Source: Fimihabitans intestinipullorum (GTDB lineage Bacteria > Bacillota_I > Bacilli_A > RF39 > UBA660). From it: a stretch of 13,653 nucleotides of DNA. Below, piece after piece: positions 1-6,167 of the stretch. The stretch is from the NCBI GenBank assembly GCA_018714965.1, contig DVML01000016.1, positions 1 to 13,653 of the forward strand, in the 5' to 3' direction. The stretch's first letter is position 1. Every line of letters begins with the position of its first letter. Both the position numbers and the translations under genes were made by a program. The notes under the pieces are model-generated. The model did no database searches, was not told where the DNA came from, and saw nothing but the letters and a program-made list of their open reading frames with translations.

Positions 1-67
1 TCAAAAATATTGTGTTCTTCTCCTCATTGATAATAAATGCTTTCATAGTTATGATTTGTCTTTGCAT
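1..67 (-). CDS. 5' end of an unidentified gene, cut by the window edge
   Basis: An ATG at 67-65 on the minus strand opens a frame that stays open to base 1, giving only about 22 residues (MQRQIITMKAFIINEEKN followed by TIFL). It is supported by a Shine-Dalgarno AGGAG at 80-76, 8 nt before the ATG, and by a plausible promoter further upstream (108-137). A second in-frame ATG seven codons in has no better ribosome site. Too little is visible to name the product. It is divergent from the tRNA-Leu gene. Confidence 0.5.
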   Translation of the reverse strand, partial: MQRQIITMKAFIINEEKNTIFL

Positions 68-107
68 ACAACTTACTCCTATTTTCTACCCCTATTCTTC
101 TACTCTC

Positions 108-137
108 ATTATATATGATAGAAATTAAAAATGACAG
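108..137 (-). promoter_or_regulatory. Probable sigma-A promoter for the left-edge gene
   Basis: Reading the minus strand, CTGTCA (137-132) is followed after 18 nt by a perfect TATAAT (113-108). It faces the partial gene that starts at 67. It lies back to back with the tRNA promoter, whose -35 is at 139-144. Confidence 0.45.
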
Positions 138-138
138 C

Positions 139-167
139 TTGTAATTCATTATAATATTTGCTATAAT
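139..167 (+). promoter_or_regulatory. Sigma-A promoter of tRNA-Leu, extended -10
   Basis: TTGTAA (139-144), a 17-nt spacer and a perfect TATAAT (162-167), with the extended TGC just before it (159-161). The expected start point, near 174, lies about 6 nt before the mature tRNA, which is a typical stable-RNA arrangement. Confidence 0.75.
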
Positions 168-179
168 GGTTATGGACCC

Positions 180-266
180 GCTCGTGTGGTGAAATTGGTA
201 GACGCGATGGACTCAAAATCCATTGGTAGCAATACCATGCCGGTTCGAGTCCGGCCACGAGCACCA
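180..266 (+). tRNA. tRNA-Leu (anticodon CAA)
   Basis: A complete class II tRNA. The acceptor stem GCTCGTG (180-186) pairs perfectly with CACGAGC (256-262), followed by discriminator A263 and an encoded CCA (264-266). The anticodon stem ATGGA/TCCAT encloses the 7-nt loop CTCAAAA, giving anticodon CAA, which reads the UUG leucine codon. The long variable arm TGGTA-GCAA-TACCA is the leucine/serine signature. The T arm GCCGG-TTCGAGT-CCGGC is perfect. It has its own promoter and a hairpin terminator immediately downstream, so it is a single-gene unit. Confidence 0.97.
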
Positions 267-277
267 GATTGATATCA

Positions 278-305
278 AACCCGAACTGTTATAGTTCGAG
301 TTTTT
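278..305 (+). terminator. Rho-independent terminator of tRNA-Leu
   Basis: AACCCGAACT (278-287) pairs with AGTTCGAGTT (293-302) around the loop GTTAT, with one C-A mismatch, and runs into TTTTT. It sits 11 nt after the tRNA CCA end. Confidence 0.7.
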
Positions 306-331
306 GTATACTTTCATAATTTTATATTTTA

Positions 332-340
332 TGTTATCAT
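332..340 (+). promoter_or_regulatory. Possible extended -10 for the phospholipase-like gene
   Basis: TGT followed by TATCAT (335-340), one mismatch from TATAAT. No good -35 is visible; the best is CTTTCA, 18 nt upstream. The 17-nt gap between the -10 and the ATG at 358 matches other genes in this window. Confidence 0.35.
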
Positions 341-357
341 TGCATAGAGGTGATAAG

Positions 358-1002
358 ATGGCAAGTGTTATGATTCATCTTGCAGTTGCAAAAGAAATCA
401 ACAAGACTATTCATCAAAATGAAAAAGATTTTTTACTAGGCGCCATTGCCCCAGATCTTAGTAAACAAATTGGGCAGACAAAAGAACGATCTCATTTTAT
501 AGATATGATCGATGATCCAAACCAAAAAGACATTCCGAATTTAAATCGATTCTTACAAAAATATCAATCGAAATTAGATCATCCTTTCATTTTAGGCTAT
601 TATGTTCATTTATATACTGACTATCTATGGTTTAAATATTTTGTTCCTGAATTCCAGCATGAGAAATCTATTACACTATTAAATGGTGAAACACTTCCTT
701 TATCACGCAAGGAAGGAATCAAATATATTTATAATGACTATACCGATCTCAATATTAAATTATTAGATGCTTACCACATGGACCTTTCTCTTTTTTACGA
801 GCCACTGTCTCTTCCTGAAATTGAGATGGATGAAATTCCTATCGATCAACTTTCAATTCTAGTAGATAAAATGGGCGTCATTATTCAAAATTCAAAACAA
901 CAGAAAAATTACGTTTTTAATCTCAATCAAGTAAAACAGTTTATCAAAACAACAACGGAAATGATCACGTCAGATATTTTAGAAAAACAAAAGAAGCTAT
1001 AA
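358..1002 (+). CDS. Zinc-dependent phospholipase C-like protein (214 aa)
   Basis: The start is the ATG at 358, preceded by the strong ribosome site AGAGGTGAT (346-354). The longer frame from 304 begins inside the tRNA terminator tail and lacks a ribosome site. The protein has the layout of the Zn_dep_PLPC family (PF00882): an N-terminal H7, then GAIAPD ending in D33, then H46, then the HxxxD pair H84/D88 within a GYYVHLYTDYLW block. In the family, such His and Asp residues bind zinc. There is no signal peptide, so it is probably cytosolic, unlike secreted clostridial phospholipases. The true substrate is unknown; many members are uncharacterised putative hydrolases. It is a single gene between the tRNA terminator and the shared terminator with scpB. 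Family assignment rests on recalled motif layout only. Confidence 0.7.
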   Translation: MASVMIHLAVAKEINKTIHQNEKDFLLGAIAPDLSKQIGQTKERSHFIDMIDDPNQKDIPNLNRFLQKYQSKLDHPFILGYYVHLYTDYLWFKYFVPEFQHEKSITLLNGETLPLSRKEGIKYIYNDYTDLNIKLLDAYHMDLSLFYEPLSLPEIEMDEIPIDQLSILVDKMGVIIQNSKQQKNYVFNLNQVKQFIKTTTEMITSDILEKQKKL

Positions 1003-1015
1003 CAAGCTTCTTTTT
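991..1015. terminator. Bidirectional terminator between convergent genes
   Basis: AAGAAGCT (991-998) and AGCTTCTT (1005-1012) form an 8-bp stem around a 6-nt loop. T runs follow on the plus side; TTTTGTTTTT follows on the minus side. The stem contains the last codons of the plus-strand gene, its loop contains part of that stop codon, and the right flank holds the scpB stop. Confidence 0.75.
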
Positions 1016-1574
1016 ATTCATCTTCTTTGTATCTCGATTGGAATAAGTCAGTTTCTTCGTTTTTTTCTTCTACTGGATCTAATCTCGGTAGATCTTCTTT
1101 CTTCGACAATCCAAAATAATCTAAAAATTGTTTCGTCGTTCCATACAAATTTGGTCGTCCAGGTAAATCTGATTTTCCTACTTCTTGAATTAAATTTTTA
1201 TTTAATAATTTACGGATCATATGACTACTACTTACACCGCGAATATCATCTACTTGCATACGAGTAACTGGTTCGTTATAAGCAATTATAGCCAATGTTT
1301 CAAGTGCCGCCTGACTTAAAAACGACTGATCTATGTCTTCTACTAATTTCTGATATATTTCTTTATGTTCTTTCTTCGTCGTTAATTTAAACGTATCCCC
1401 AAATAATGCGATATGAATTCCACGAGTTTCTGCTTGATAATCACCCTCTAATTGATTCAGAAGTTCTAGTGCTTTTGCTTCGTCTATTTCTAACACTTCT
1501 GCGATTTGTTTCAATGTAATGCCATCACTTCCAACCACAAAAAGAAGACCTTCCAATAGCGCTTTTTGATTCAC
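1014..1574 (-). CDS. scpB: Segregation and condensation protein B (ScpB), 186 aa
   Basis: ScpB is the winged-helix (kite) subunit that dimerises and binds ScpA in the SMC-ScpAB condensin, which compacts and segregates the chromosome. The sequence is recognisable throughout: an N-terminal ALLEGLLFVVGSDGITLKQIAE winged helix, then the hallmark AALETLAIIAYNEPVTRMQVDDIRGV near residues 90-115, and LIQEVGKSDLPGRPNLYGTT near the end of the second winged helix. Length is normal, with an acidic, disordered tail. The start is a GTG (1574-1572) with AAGGAGGG (1590-1583) at 8-nt spacing, and that site lies inside scpA. It begins 1 nt after the scpA stop, so the two are translationally coupled. It ends in the shared bidirectional terminator. 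Confidence 0.96.
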   Translation of the reverse strand: MNQKALLEGLLFVVGSDGITLKQIAEVLEIDEAKALELLNQLEGDYQAETRGIHIALFGDTFKLTTKKEHKEIYQKLVEDIDQSFLSQAALETLAIIAYNEPVTRMQVDDIRGVSSSHMIRKLLNKNLIQEVGKSDLPGRPNLYGTTKQFLDYFGLSKKEDLPRLDPVEEKNEETDLFQSRYKEDE

Positions 1575-1575
1575 G

Positions 1576-2301
1576 TTATTTTCCCTCCTTTGCTAAAATT
1601 TCAATACTTTCAAAATTATGATCTTGTCTGATTTGACATTCTTGCTTCTTAGCCAAATCTAAAATAGATAAAAAAGTTACAACAAAATAATCTTTCGTAT
1701 AGACTTCAAATAATTCATCGAATGATATTTTTCCTTTTTCTTTTAAAATGCTTTTAATTTCTTTACTGCGAGTACTAACAGAATACTCACGTTTTGTCAC
1801 TTTTGTACTAAGTGGCTTCTCTAATTCTTTTCTTGCTAAAAACTTTTGAAAAGCCACAAGTAAATCATCTAAACTTACGTCGTCAATCATAACGTCATCA
1901 CTCTGTTGAAATTGTTTTAAATCTAATGGTTCTGTTGTATAAACTTGTTTTCTGTTTTCCTCTAACTCCTTTAATTCTGGTGTGACCTCTTTATATCGTT
2001 TATACTCTAATAAACGTTCTATGAGACGAGCTTTCGGATCTTCTTCATAATCATCTTCTAATTCTTGTTTCTTGCGAGGAAGTAATTCTCTTGATTTCAT
2101 CTCTAATAATTCCGCTGCCATTACTAAATATTCACTTGCGATATTTAAATTCAATTCTTCCATCGCGTCAATATAATCCATATATTGTTTCGTGATCTCC
2201 TCTACAGAGATATCTAATATTTCAATGTCCGATTCCTTAATTAAATGAAGAAGTAAATCCAATGGTCCTTCAAACTCGTGAATCATTATCTTGTAATTCA
2301 T
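1576..2301 (-). CDS. scpA: Segregation and condensation protein A (ScpA), 241 aa
   Basis: ScpA is the kleisin that bridges the SMC heads and recruits ScpB. The N-terminal FEGPLDLLLHLIKE block (about residues 10-23), the ASEYLVMAAELLEMKSRELLP helix (about 55-75), an acidic linker and the C-terminal winged helix (DYFVVTFLSILDLAKK) are all present at normal length. I chose the ATG at 2301 (MNYKIMIHEFEG) rather than the upstream in-frame GTG at 2319. The predicted transcription start falls at about 2318, so the GTG would be at or outside the transcript. The ribosome site before 2301 is weak (TGTGAG). First gene of scpA-scpB. Confidence 0.95.
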   Translation of the reverse strand: MNYKIMIHEFEGPLDLLLHLIKESDIEILDISVEEITKQYMDYIDAMEELNLNIASEYLVMAAELLEMKSRELLPRKKQELEDDYEEDPKARLIERLLEYKRYKEVTPELKELEENRKQVYTTEPLDLKQFQQSDDVMIDDVSLDDLLVAFQKFLARKELEKPLSTKVTKREYSVSTRSKEIKSILKEKGKISFDELFEVYTKDYFVVTFLSILDLAKKQECQIRQDHNFESIEILAKEGK

Positions 2302-2324
2302 ATTCTCACATCCGTTCACACCAT

Positions 2325-2333
2325 ATTATATCA
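2325..2333 (-). promoter_or_regulatory. Extended -10 promoter of scpA-scpB
   Basis: On the minus strand, TGA precedes a perfect TATAAT (2330-2325), an extended -10 element. No convincing -35 lies 16-18 nt upstream, as expected for an extended -10 promoter. The predicted start near 2318 supports the scpA start at 2301. Confidence 0.55.
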
Positions 2334-2375
2334 TATTCAATTCCAATCATCTAGGTTCTTTTGGGTATCACGATA

Positions 2376-2404
2376 TTGAGAGAATATGCGATGTATGTTA
2401 TACT
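2376..2404 (+). promoter_or_regulatory. Sigma-A promoter of the RNHCP gene
   Basis: TTGAGA (2376-2381), a 17-nt spacer and TATACT (2399-2404), with the extended TGT at 2396-2398. The -10 lies only 16 nt before the ATG, so the leader should be about 10 nt and begin at the ribosome site. Divergent from the scpA promoter. Confidence 0.7.
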
Positions 2405-2420
2405 ATAAAGAGGTGATCAA

Positions 2421-2726
2421 ATGAAACGTTTTACCATGAAAGATGAAGCATTTATATGTGAACATTGTGGAAAATCTGTTCCTAGATTGAACTATACAGC
2501 ACGAGATCACTGCCCATATTGTCTATTTTCAAAACATGTAGATATTATGCCCGGAGATCGTGCAAATCAATGTTTGGGACTTTTAAAACCTATCGGAATT
2601 GAAAAATTTAAACACACTTATAAAATTATCTATGAATGTGAACGATGCCACCAAAAACACAAAAATATCATGGCAAACGATGACGATATGAATCAAATTA
2701 TAGAACTATCAAAAATAGGTTATTAA
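2421..2726 (+). CDS. RNHCP domain zinc-ribbon protein (101 aa)
   Basis: A small protein of the RNHCP family (PF12647). Near residues 25-60 it has the family core: ARDHCPYCLFSKHVD, then PGDRANQCLGLLKPI. Putative zinc ligands are the pairs C13/C16, C31/C34 and C73/C76, plus C51, consistent with ribbon-like folding. No enzymatic or binding role is established for this family, and I infer none beyond metal binding. Start ATG 2421 with AGAGGTGAT at 2409-2417; a second ATG at codon 6 has no ribosome site. It is a single gene from its own promoter to the bidirectional terminator it shares with the convergent gene. Confidence 0.85.
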   Translation: MKRFTMKDEAFICEHCGKSVPRLNYTARDHCPYCLFSKHVDIMPGDRANQCLGLLKPIGIEKFKHTYKIIYECERCHQKHKNIMANDDDMNQIIELSKIGY

Positions 2727-2759
2727 AAAACTTGAATGGTAATTTTCATTCAAGTTTTT
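2726..2759. terminator. Bidirectional terminator between convergent genes
   Basis: A perfect 13-bp stem, AAAAACTTGAATG (2726-2738) with CATTCAAGTTTTT (2747-2759), around an 8-nt loop. A runs on one flank and T runs on the other make it work in both directions. It ends the RNHCP gene and the tail-anchored protein gene. Confidence 0.87.
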
Positions 2760-3363
2760 ATTCGAACATTTTTAAAATAAATGGAATCAAAGCCGTAAAG
2801 ATAATAAGACAACCAAAGATAATGATGACAAAAATAATTCCTTTTTTATTTTCCTTCGATTCATCCTTTGTTTCTTTTACTGTCTCCGCTGCTGCCGCTT
2901 TTAACAATTCTTTATTAAGTAACATTGTATTTTCCAAGCTCGAATGAATTAACTCTTCATCGATCTTCGGTTCTGATTCCGATACTTTTTCAGTTGCCTC
3001 CGCTACAACTGGTTGTTCTGATAAATTCGCCTTTACGTCTTCTTTCGATGTCTCTTCCATAGGAGCGATATTTTCTTCTTTTATCTTAACCTCTTCTTGT
3101 TTATCAACCATAGGTTTTAATGGTTGAGGTTGAGCTATATGCGCTTCCTCTTTGTGTGTCGCAAGTGTTTCACGACGTAGTTCCTCTTGCAACTGTGTCA
3201 TGGCAGGAGCAGACTCTATCTTACGCTCCTCGATCGGTGTTGCACCACTGTCTTTTTTTTCTTCTATATCATTTTGTTTTTTCTGTGGTTCTGCGGGTAT
3301 TTCATCATCAAAATCATCGATAATCTCAATTTCTTCTAATACTTCATTTTCTTCTTTTTGCAT
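2758..3363 (-). CDS. Acidic, disordered, tail-anchored membrane protein of unknown function (201 aa)
   Basis: I do not recognise this protein. About 170 residues are highly charged and low in hydrophobics, rich in Glu, Lys, Pro and Gln, beginning EENEVLEEIEIIDDFDDE, and probably disordered. One strong membrane segment, KKGIIFVIIIFGCLIIF and onward to ALIPFILKMFE, sits at the extreme C-terminus. There is no signal peptide, so the likely topology is a cytoplasmic N-terminal domain anchored by its tail. I prefer the ATG at 3363, where GGGGG precedes it by 6 nt, over the ATG at 3369, which directly abuts those G residues. It has its own promoter and terminator, and compositional bias limits homology inference. 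It could be a scaffold or division/wall-associated adaptor, but that is only a guess. Confidence 0.7.
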   Translation of the reverse strand: MQKEENEVLEEIEIIDDFDDEIPAEPQKKQNDIEEKKDSGATPIEERKIESAPAMTQLQEELRRETLATHKEEAHIAQPQPLKPMVDKQEEVKIKEENIAPMEETSKEDVKANLSEQPVVAEATEKVSESEPKIDEELIHSSLENTMLLNKELLKAAAAETVKETKDESKENKKGIIFVIIIFGCLIIFTALIPFILKMFE

Positions 3364-3397
3364 GAACATCCCCCATATCTTTTCCTAGTATATCTAG

Positions 3398-3426
3398 ATT
3401 ATATCAAAATTTAAACTATTTGAAAA
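3398..3426 (-). promoter_or_regulatory. Sigma-A promoter of the tail-anchored protein gene
   Basis: On the minus strand: TTTTCA (3426-3421), a 17-nt spacer and a perfect TATAAT (3403-3398), preceded by the extended TGA. It lies just past the mraY terminator, so the downstream gene is an independent unit. Confidence 0.65.
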
Positions 3427-3435
3427 GTAATTTAC

Positions 3436-3461
3436 AAAAGAAAAAAGATGCTTTTGCATCT
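3436..3461 (-). terminator. Rho-independent terminator after mraY
   Basis: On the minus strand, AGATGC-AAAA-GCATCT (3461-3446) is followed by TTTTT-C-TTTT. The first stem bases overlap the mraY TAG stop (3462-3460). Confidence 0.82.
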
Positions 3462-4452
3462 AAATCCAAACGCCAAACGCTATCGCTGCCATACTCAACA
3501 TAAGTCCTACTGTCCAAAATACTTTTACGACATCTCTTTCATCCCAACCAAGTTTTTCAAAATGGTGGTGAAGTGGAGCCATCAAGAACACTTTACGATG
3601 AAAGTAACGAACAGAAATCATTTGAATAATACAAGCGAGCGTTTCTACTACAAATACGCCTGCTACAATAATTAAAGTAATCTCATGGCTTGTAATAATA
3701 GCAACAGATGCAAGAGTTCCACCAAGTGCTAGAGAACCAGTGTCTCCCATAAATACCTTTGCTGGGTGAGTATTAAATAGTAGAAATCCTAATAATGAAC
3801 CAACTAAGATAAAGCAGAAAATAGCAATATCTTCGCTACCAGCAACATATTTAGAATTCCAACTAATCAGTGCGAAAGCTAAAAAGGCAATCGCCGATAA
3901 TCCTCCTGCAAGACCATCTAATCCATCTGTCAAATTTACCGCATTACTACTAGCAACTAAAACAAACAATAAGAAAATTCCATAGAACCATCCCATGTTA
4001 ATTTTAATTCCGAGCGTATGAATATCTAATACTGGAGAAGATCCACTTCTCATAAAAATATAAAAGAAAATCAATGCGATTAACAGCTGACCGAATAGCT
4101 TTTGAATTTCTGTTAGTCCCTCGTTGTGGCCACGTTTAATGCTCAGATAATCATCGATAAAGCCTAATAATGCATAAGCAATAAAGACAAACATAACGAT
4201 AAATAGATTTTCAGTCAGTTCGATCTTGTTCATAAATAAAAGGATAATGACCGTCAAGATCGTCGGAATAATGAAAATAAGTCCTCCCATTGTCGGTGTC
4301 CCATTTTTTTCTTGATGCCGTTTCTTTAAGAAAACACTCACCTTCTGTTTTATTTTCAATCGTTTTAAAAGAGGAATTAAAATTAATCCCATAATCACCG
4401 ACAAGATAAATCCTATCATCATTGCCAGTATCGCTTTTGCAAGTATTAGCAC
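3460..4452 (-). CDS. mraY: Phospho-N-acetylmuramoyl-pentapeptide transferase (MraY), 330 aa
   Basis: MraY moves phospho-MurNAc-pentapeptide from UDP to undecaprenyl phosphate, making lipid I on the cytoplasmic face of the membrane (EC 2.7.8.13). All signature blocks are present: KNGTPTMGG (49-57), the Mg-binding DD at 100-101 in FIDDYLS, NAVNLTDGLDGLAGG (170-184), HPAKVFMGDTGS with D237, and APLHHHFEKLGW with the three His at 295-297. About ten membrane helices are apparent and length is normal. The start is a GTG with GAGGTGAT immediately upstream, 10 nt after the murE stop, so murE and mraY form one operon. No murD, ftsW or murG follows, because a terminator ends the unit; the usual dcw cluster is therefore broken up here. 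Confidence 0.97.
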   Translation of the reverse strand: MLILAKAILAMMIGFILSVIMGLILIPLLKRLKIKQKVSVFLKKRHQEKNGTPTMGGLIFIIPTILTVIILLFMNKIELTENLFIVMFVFIAYALLGFIDDYLSIKRGHNEGLTEIQKLFGQLLIALIFFYIFMRSGSSPVLDIHTLGIKINMGWFYGIFLLFVLVASSNAVNLTDGLDGLAGGLSAIAFLAFALISWNSKYVAGSEDIAIFCFILVGSLLGFLLFNTHPAKVFMGDTGSLALGGTLASVAIITSHEITLIIVAGVFVVETLACIIQMISVRYFHRKVFLMAPLHHHFEKLGWDERDVVKVFWTVGLMLSMAAIAFGVWI

Positions 4453-4462
4453 GATATCACCT

Positions 4463-5815
4463 CTATTTAATTATTTTTTTCACTTCTTCCATGTCATCAA
4501 AGTGTATTTTTTTATTTCCTATAACTTGATAAGTTTCATGCCCTTTTCCAAGCAATAACAGTATATCACTTTTTTGTAACATTTGTATACCCCTATTGAT
4601 CGCTTCTTTTCTATTTACAATCTTTTCATAGTTTGTATTGTCAAGTCCATGCTCCATATCGTCTAAAATATGTTCTGGATCTTCATTTCTCGGATTATCA
4701 CTCGTAAAAATCGCATAATCAGATAAATCCGTTGCAATCTTCGCCATTTCAGGTCGTTTTGCTCGATCGCGATCGCCTCCACAACCGACGATCGTATAAA
4801 TTTTACCATGTGGAATTTCTAATACCGCATGAATCGCATTTGAAACCGCATCTGGCGTATGTGCATAATCCACAATAATGAGTGCATCATGATATCGCAC
4901 ACATTCCATTCGACCTCGAGGTTCTTCTAGTAGCGAAATCGTCTTTCTGATTTCACTTTCTTCGATTCCTAACTCTTCTAACAACATAATAACGACAAGC
5001 ATGTTATATAAATTATGCTTCCCAATTAATTTCATTTGATACGTCTTCTCCCCTTCGTGAGAAACGATAAAATCAGTATGTCCTAAACTATATGTCATAT
5101 TAGTAATCCGATAACTTCCATTGCGAAAACCATATGTTATATTATGATTTTCCGGAAGTAAAAAATGATAACTATTATCATCATCTATGTTGATAAAACA
5201 TGTCCCTTGTTCTTTCATTTTTCGAAATAACTTTTGTTTCGCAAGTGCGTAATTTTTCATATTACCATGATAATCTAAATGATCCTGCGTCAAATTCGTG
5301 AATATCGCATAGTCAAATAACAAGCCATCCACTCTATTCATATCTAATGAATGGCTACTTACTTCCATCGCGACAAATTCGCAGCCTTCTTTTTTACATG
5401 TCAATAACATGTCGTATAAATCTAAAATATCAGGTGTCGTATTTGGTAGATCACATATTTTTTCATCTATATAAAACCCGATCGTACCAATATATCCGCA
5501 CTTTCTACCAAGTCGATTCAATGCTTGATGAATGAGATAACAACTTGTTGTTTTTCCATTGGTACCCGTAATTCCAATTAATTTTAAATCTTTAATTTCA
5601 TCATAATATTCTCTTTTTAGAGTTTGTACCAAATATTCATGTGTATCTTTGACTATATATGTCTCTACTGGATATAATCCTTCCTCCGCTACAACTTTGG
5701 TAGCCCCTTTTTCAATCGCATCAGCAATGTACGAATGGCCGTCGTGATTTACTCCTCGAAGGGCAACAAAAATATCTCCCTTTTCCACCTTCCTAGAATC
5801 TGTCTTGTATTTCAA
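4463..5815 (-). CDS. murE: UDP-MurNAc-tripeptide ligase MurE, meso-DAP type (450 aa)
   Basis: MurE adds the third stem-peptide residue to UDP-MurNAc-L-Ala-D-Glu using ATP. Visible motifs: P-loop TGTNGKTT (83-90), NTTP (125-128), EVSSHSL (151-157), TNLTQDHLDYHG (173-184), the lysine expected to be carbamylated (K193 in ALAKQKLF), DYAHTPDA (316-323), GCGGDRDR (344-351) and GKGHE (423-427). The recognition motif is DNPR (373-376) within DNPRNEDP, the meso-diaminopimelate signature. The N-terminal domain is short, starting directly at the TDSRKV strand, so total length is some 30-40 residues below usual. The start is a TTG at 5815 with AGAGGTGAT upstream. It is operonic with mraY. A terminator separates it from the upstream GNAT gene. 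Confidence 0.93.
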   Translation of the reverse strand: MKYKTDSRKVEKGDIFVALRGVNHDGHSYIADAIEKGATKVVAEEGLYPVETYIVKDTHEYLVQTLKREYYDEIKDLKLIGITGTNGKTTSCYLIHQALNRLGRKCGYIGTIGFYIDEKICDLPNTTPDILDLYDMLLTCKKEGCEFVAMEVSSHSLDMNRVDGLLFDYAIFTNLTQDHLDYHGNMKNYALAKQKLFRKMKEQGTCFINIDDDNSYHFLLPENHNITYGFRNGSYRITNMTYSLGHTDFIVSHEGEKTYQMKLIGKHNLYNMLVVIMLLEELGIEESEIRKTISLLEEPRGRMECVRYHDALIIVDYAHTPDAVSNAIHAVLEIPHGKIYTIVGCGGDRDRAKRPEMAKIATDLSDYAIFTSDNPRNEDPEHILDDMEHGLDNTNYEKIVNRKEAINRGIQMLQKSDILLLLGKGHETYQVIGNKKIHFDDMEEVKKIIK

Positions 5816-5833
5816 AATATCACCTCTCGGTGT

Positions 5834-5864
5834 ATTCTATGTAACTCCTAGGCGAATGGTTCAA
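5834..5864 (-). promoter_or_regulatory. Possible weak promoter of murE-mraY
   Basis: On the minus strand: TTGAAC (5864-5859), a long 19-nt spacer and TAGAAT (5839-5834). The -10 lies 18 nt before the TTG start, the same geometry as other genes here. The -35 overlaps the T tail of the preceding terminator. If this is not real, murE-mraY must depend on read-through. Confidence 0.35.
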
Positions 5865-5890
5865 AAAAAGCAATAGATTTCTCTATTGCT
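5863..5890 (-). terminator. Rho-independent terminator after the GNAT gene
   Basis: On the minus strand, AGCAATAGA-GAAA-TCTATTGCT (5890-5869), a 9-bp stem with a GNRA-type tetraloop, is followed by TTTTTTT. The stem includes the GNAT stop codon. Confidence 0.9.
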
Positions 5891-6167
5891 CTACATAATT
5901 TGAATTAATAAGGTATTGTTTTTCAGGATGTTTTTGAAACCAATGTTTCGCATAACTACAGCTTGGAATACACTGTTTCCCAAGAGGTTCTAAATAAGAT
6001 ATAAAAACTTCCATCAACTTTTGCGCTAAATGTTTGCCTCGATAAGCTTCATCGACATATGTATGGGTCACGATGATCGTTTTTTCTTTTTCTTCAAAAC
6101 ATAGTCTCCCAATCACTTCTCCCCGTTCCATGATTTGAATTTCATTATTTTTTACTTTTATATCCAT
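5883..6167 (-). CDS. Small GNAT-family N-acetyltransferase, YjdJ type (94 aa)
   Basis: This matches the compact single-domain GNAT family (Acetyltransf_CG, PF14542). It has THTYVDEAYRGKHLAQKLM (about residues 34-52), containing the acetyl-CoA-binding RGxxLAxxL loop and helix. It also has the family's CSYAKHWFQKHPEK block near 70-83 with conserved C70. The acceptor substrate for these proteins is generally unknown. Its ATG at 6167 overlaps the TGA of the preceding murE paralogue (TGATG). A GTG at 6170 is an alternative start, with AGGAG 7 nt before it (10 nt before the ATG). Either way it is tightly coupled to that MurE and terminated immediately afterwards, so the two form a two-gene unit. 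Confidence 0.85.
   Translation of the reverse strand: MDIKVKNNEIQIMERGEVIGRLCFEEKEKTIIVTHTYVDEAYRGKHLAQKLMEVFISYLEPLGKQCIPSCSYAKHWFQKHPEKQYLINSNYVEQ

Noticed and set aside
304..357. N-terminal extension of the phospholipase-like gene starting at 304
   Set aside because: It begins in the T tail of the tRNA terminator, has no ribosome site, and the ATG at 358 has an excellent one.
5816..5882. Riboswitch or T-box leader before murE
   Set aside because: Only 67 nt, and the one hairpin is the terminator of the preceding gene, overlapping its stop codon; no T-box or conserved aptamer motif is visible.
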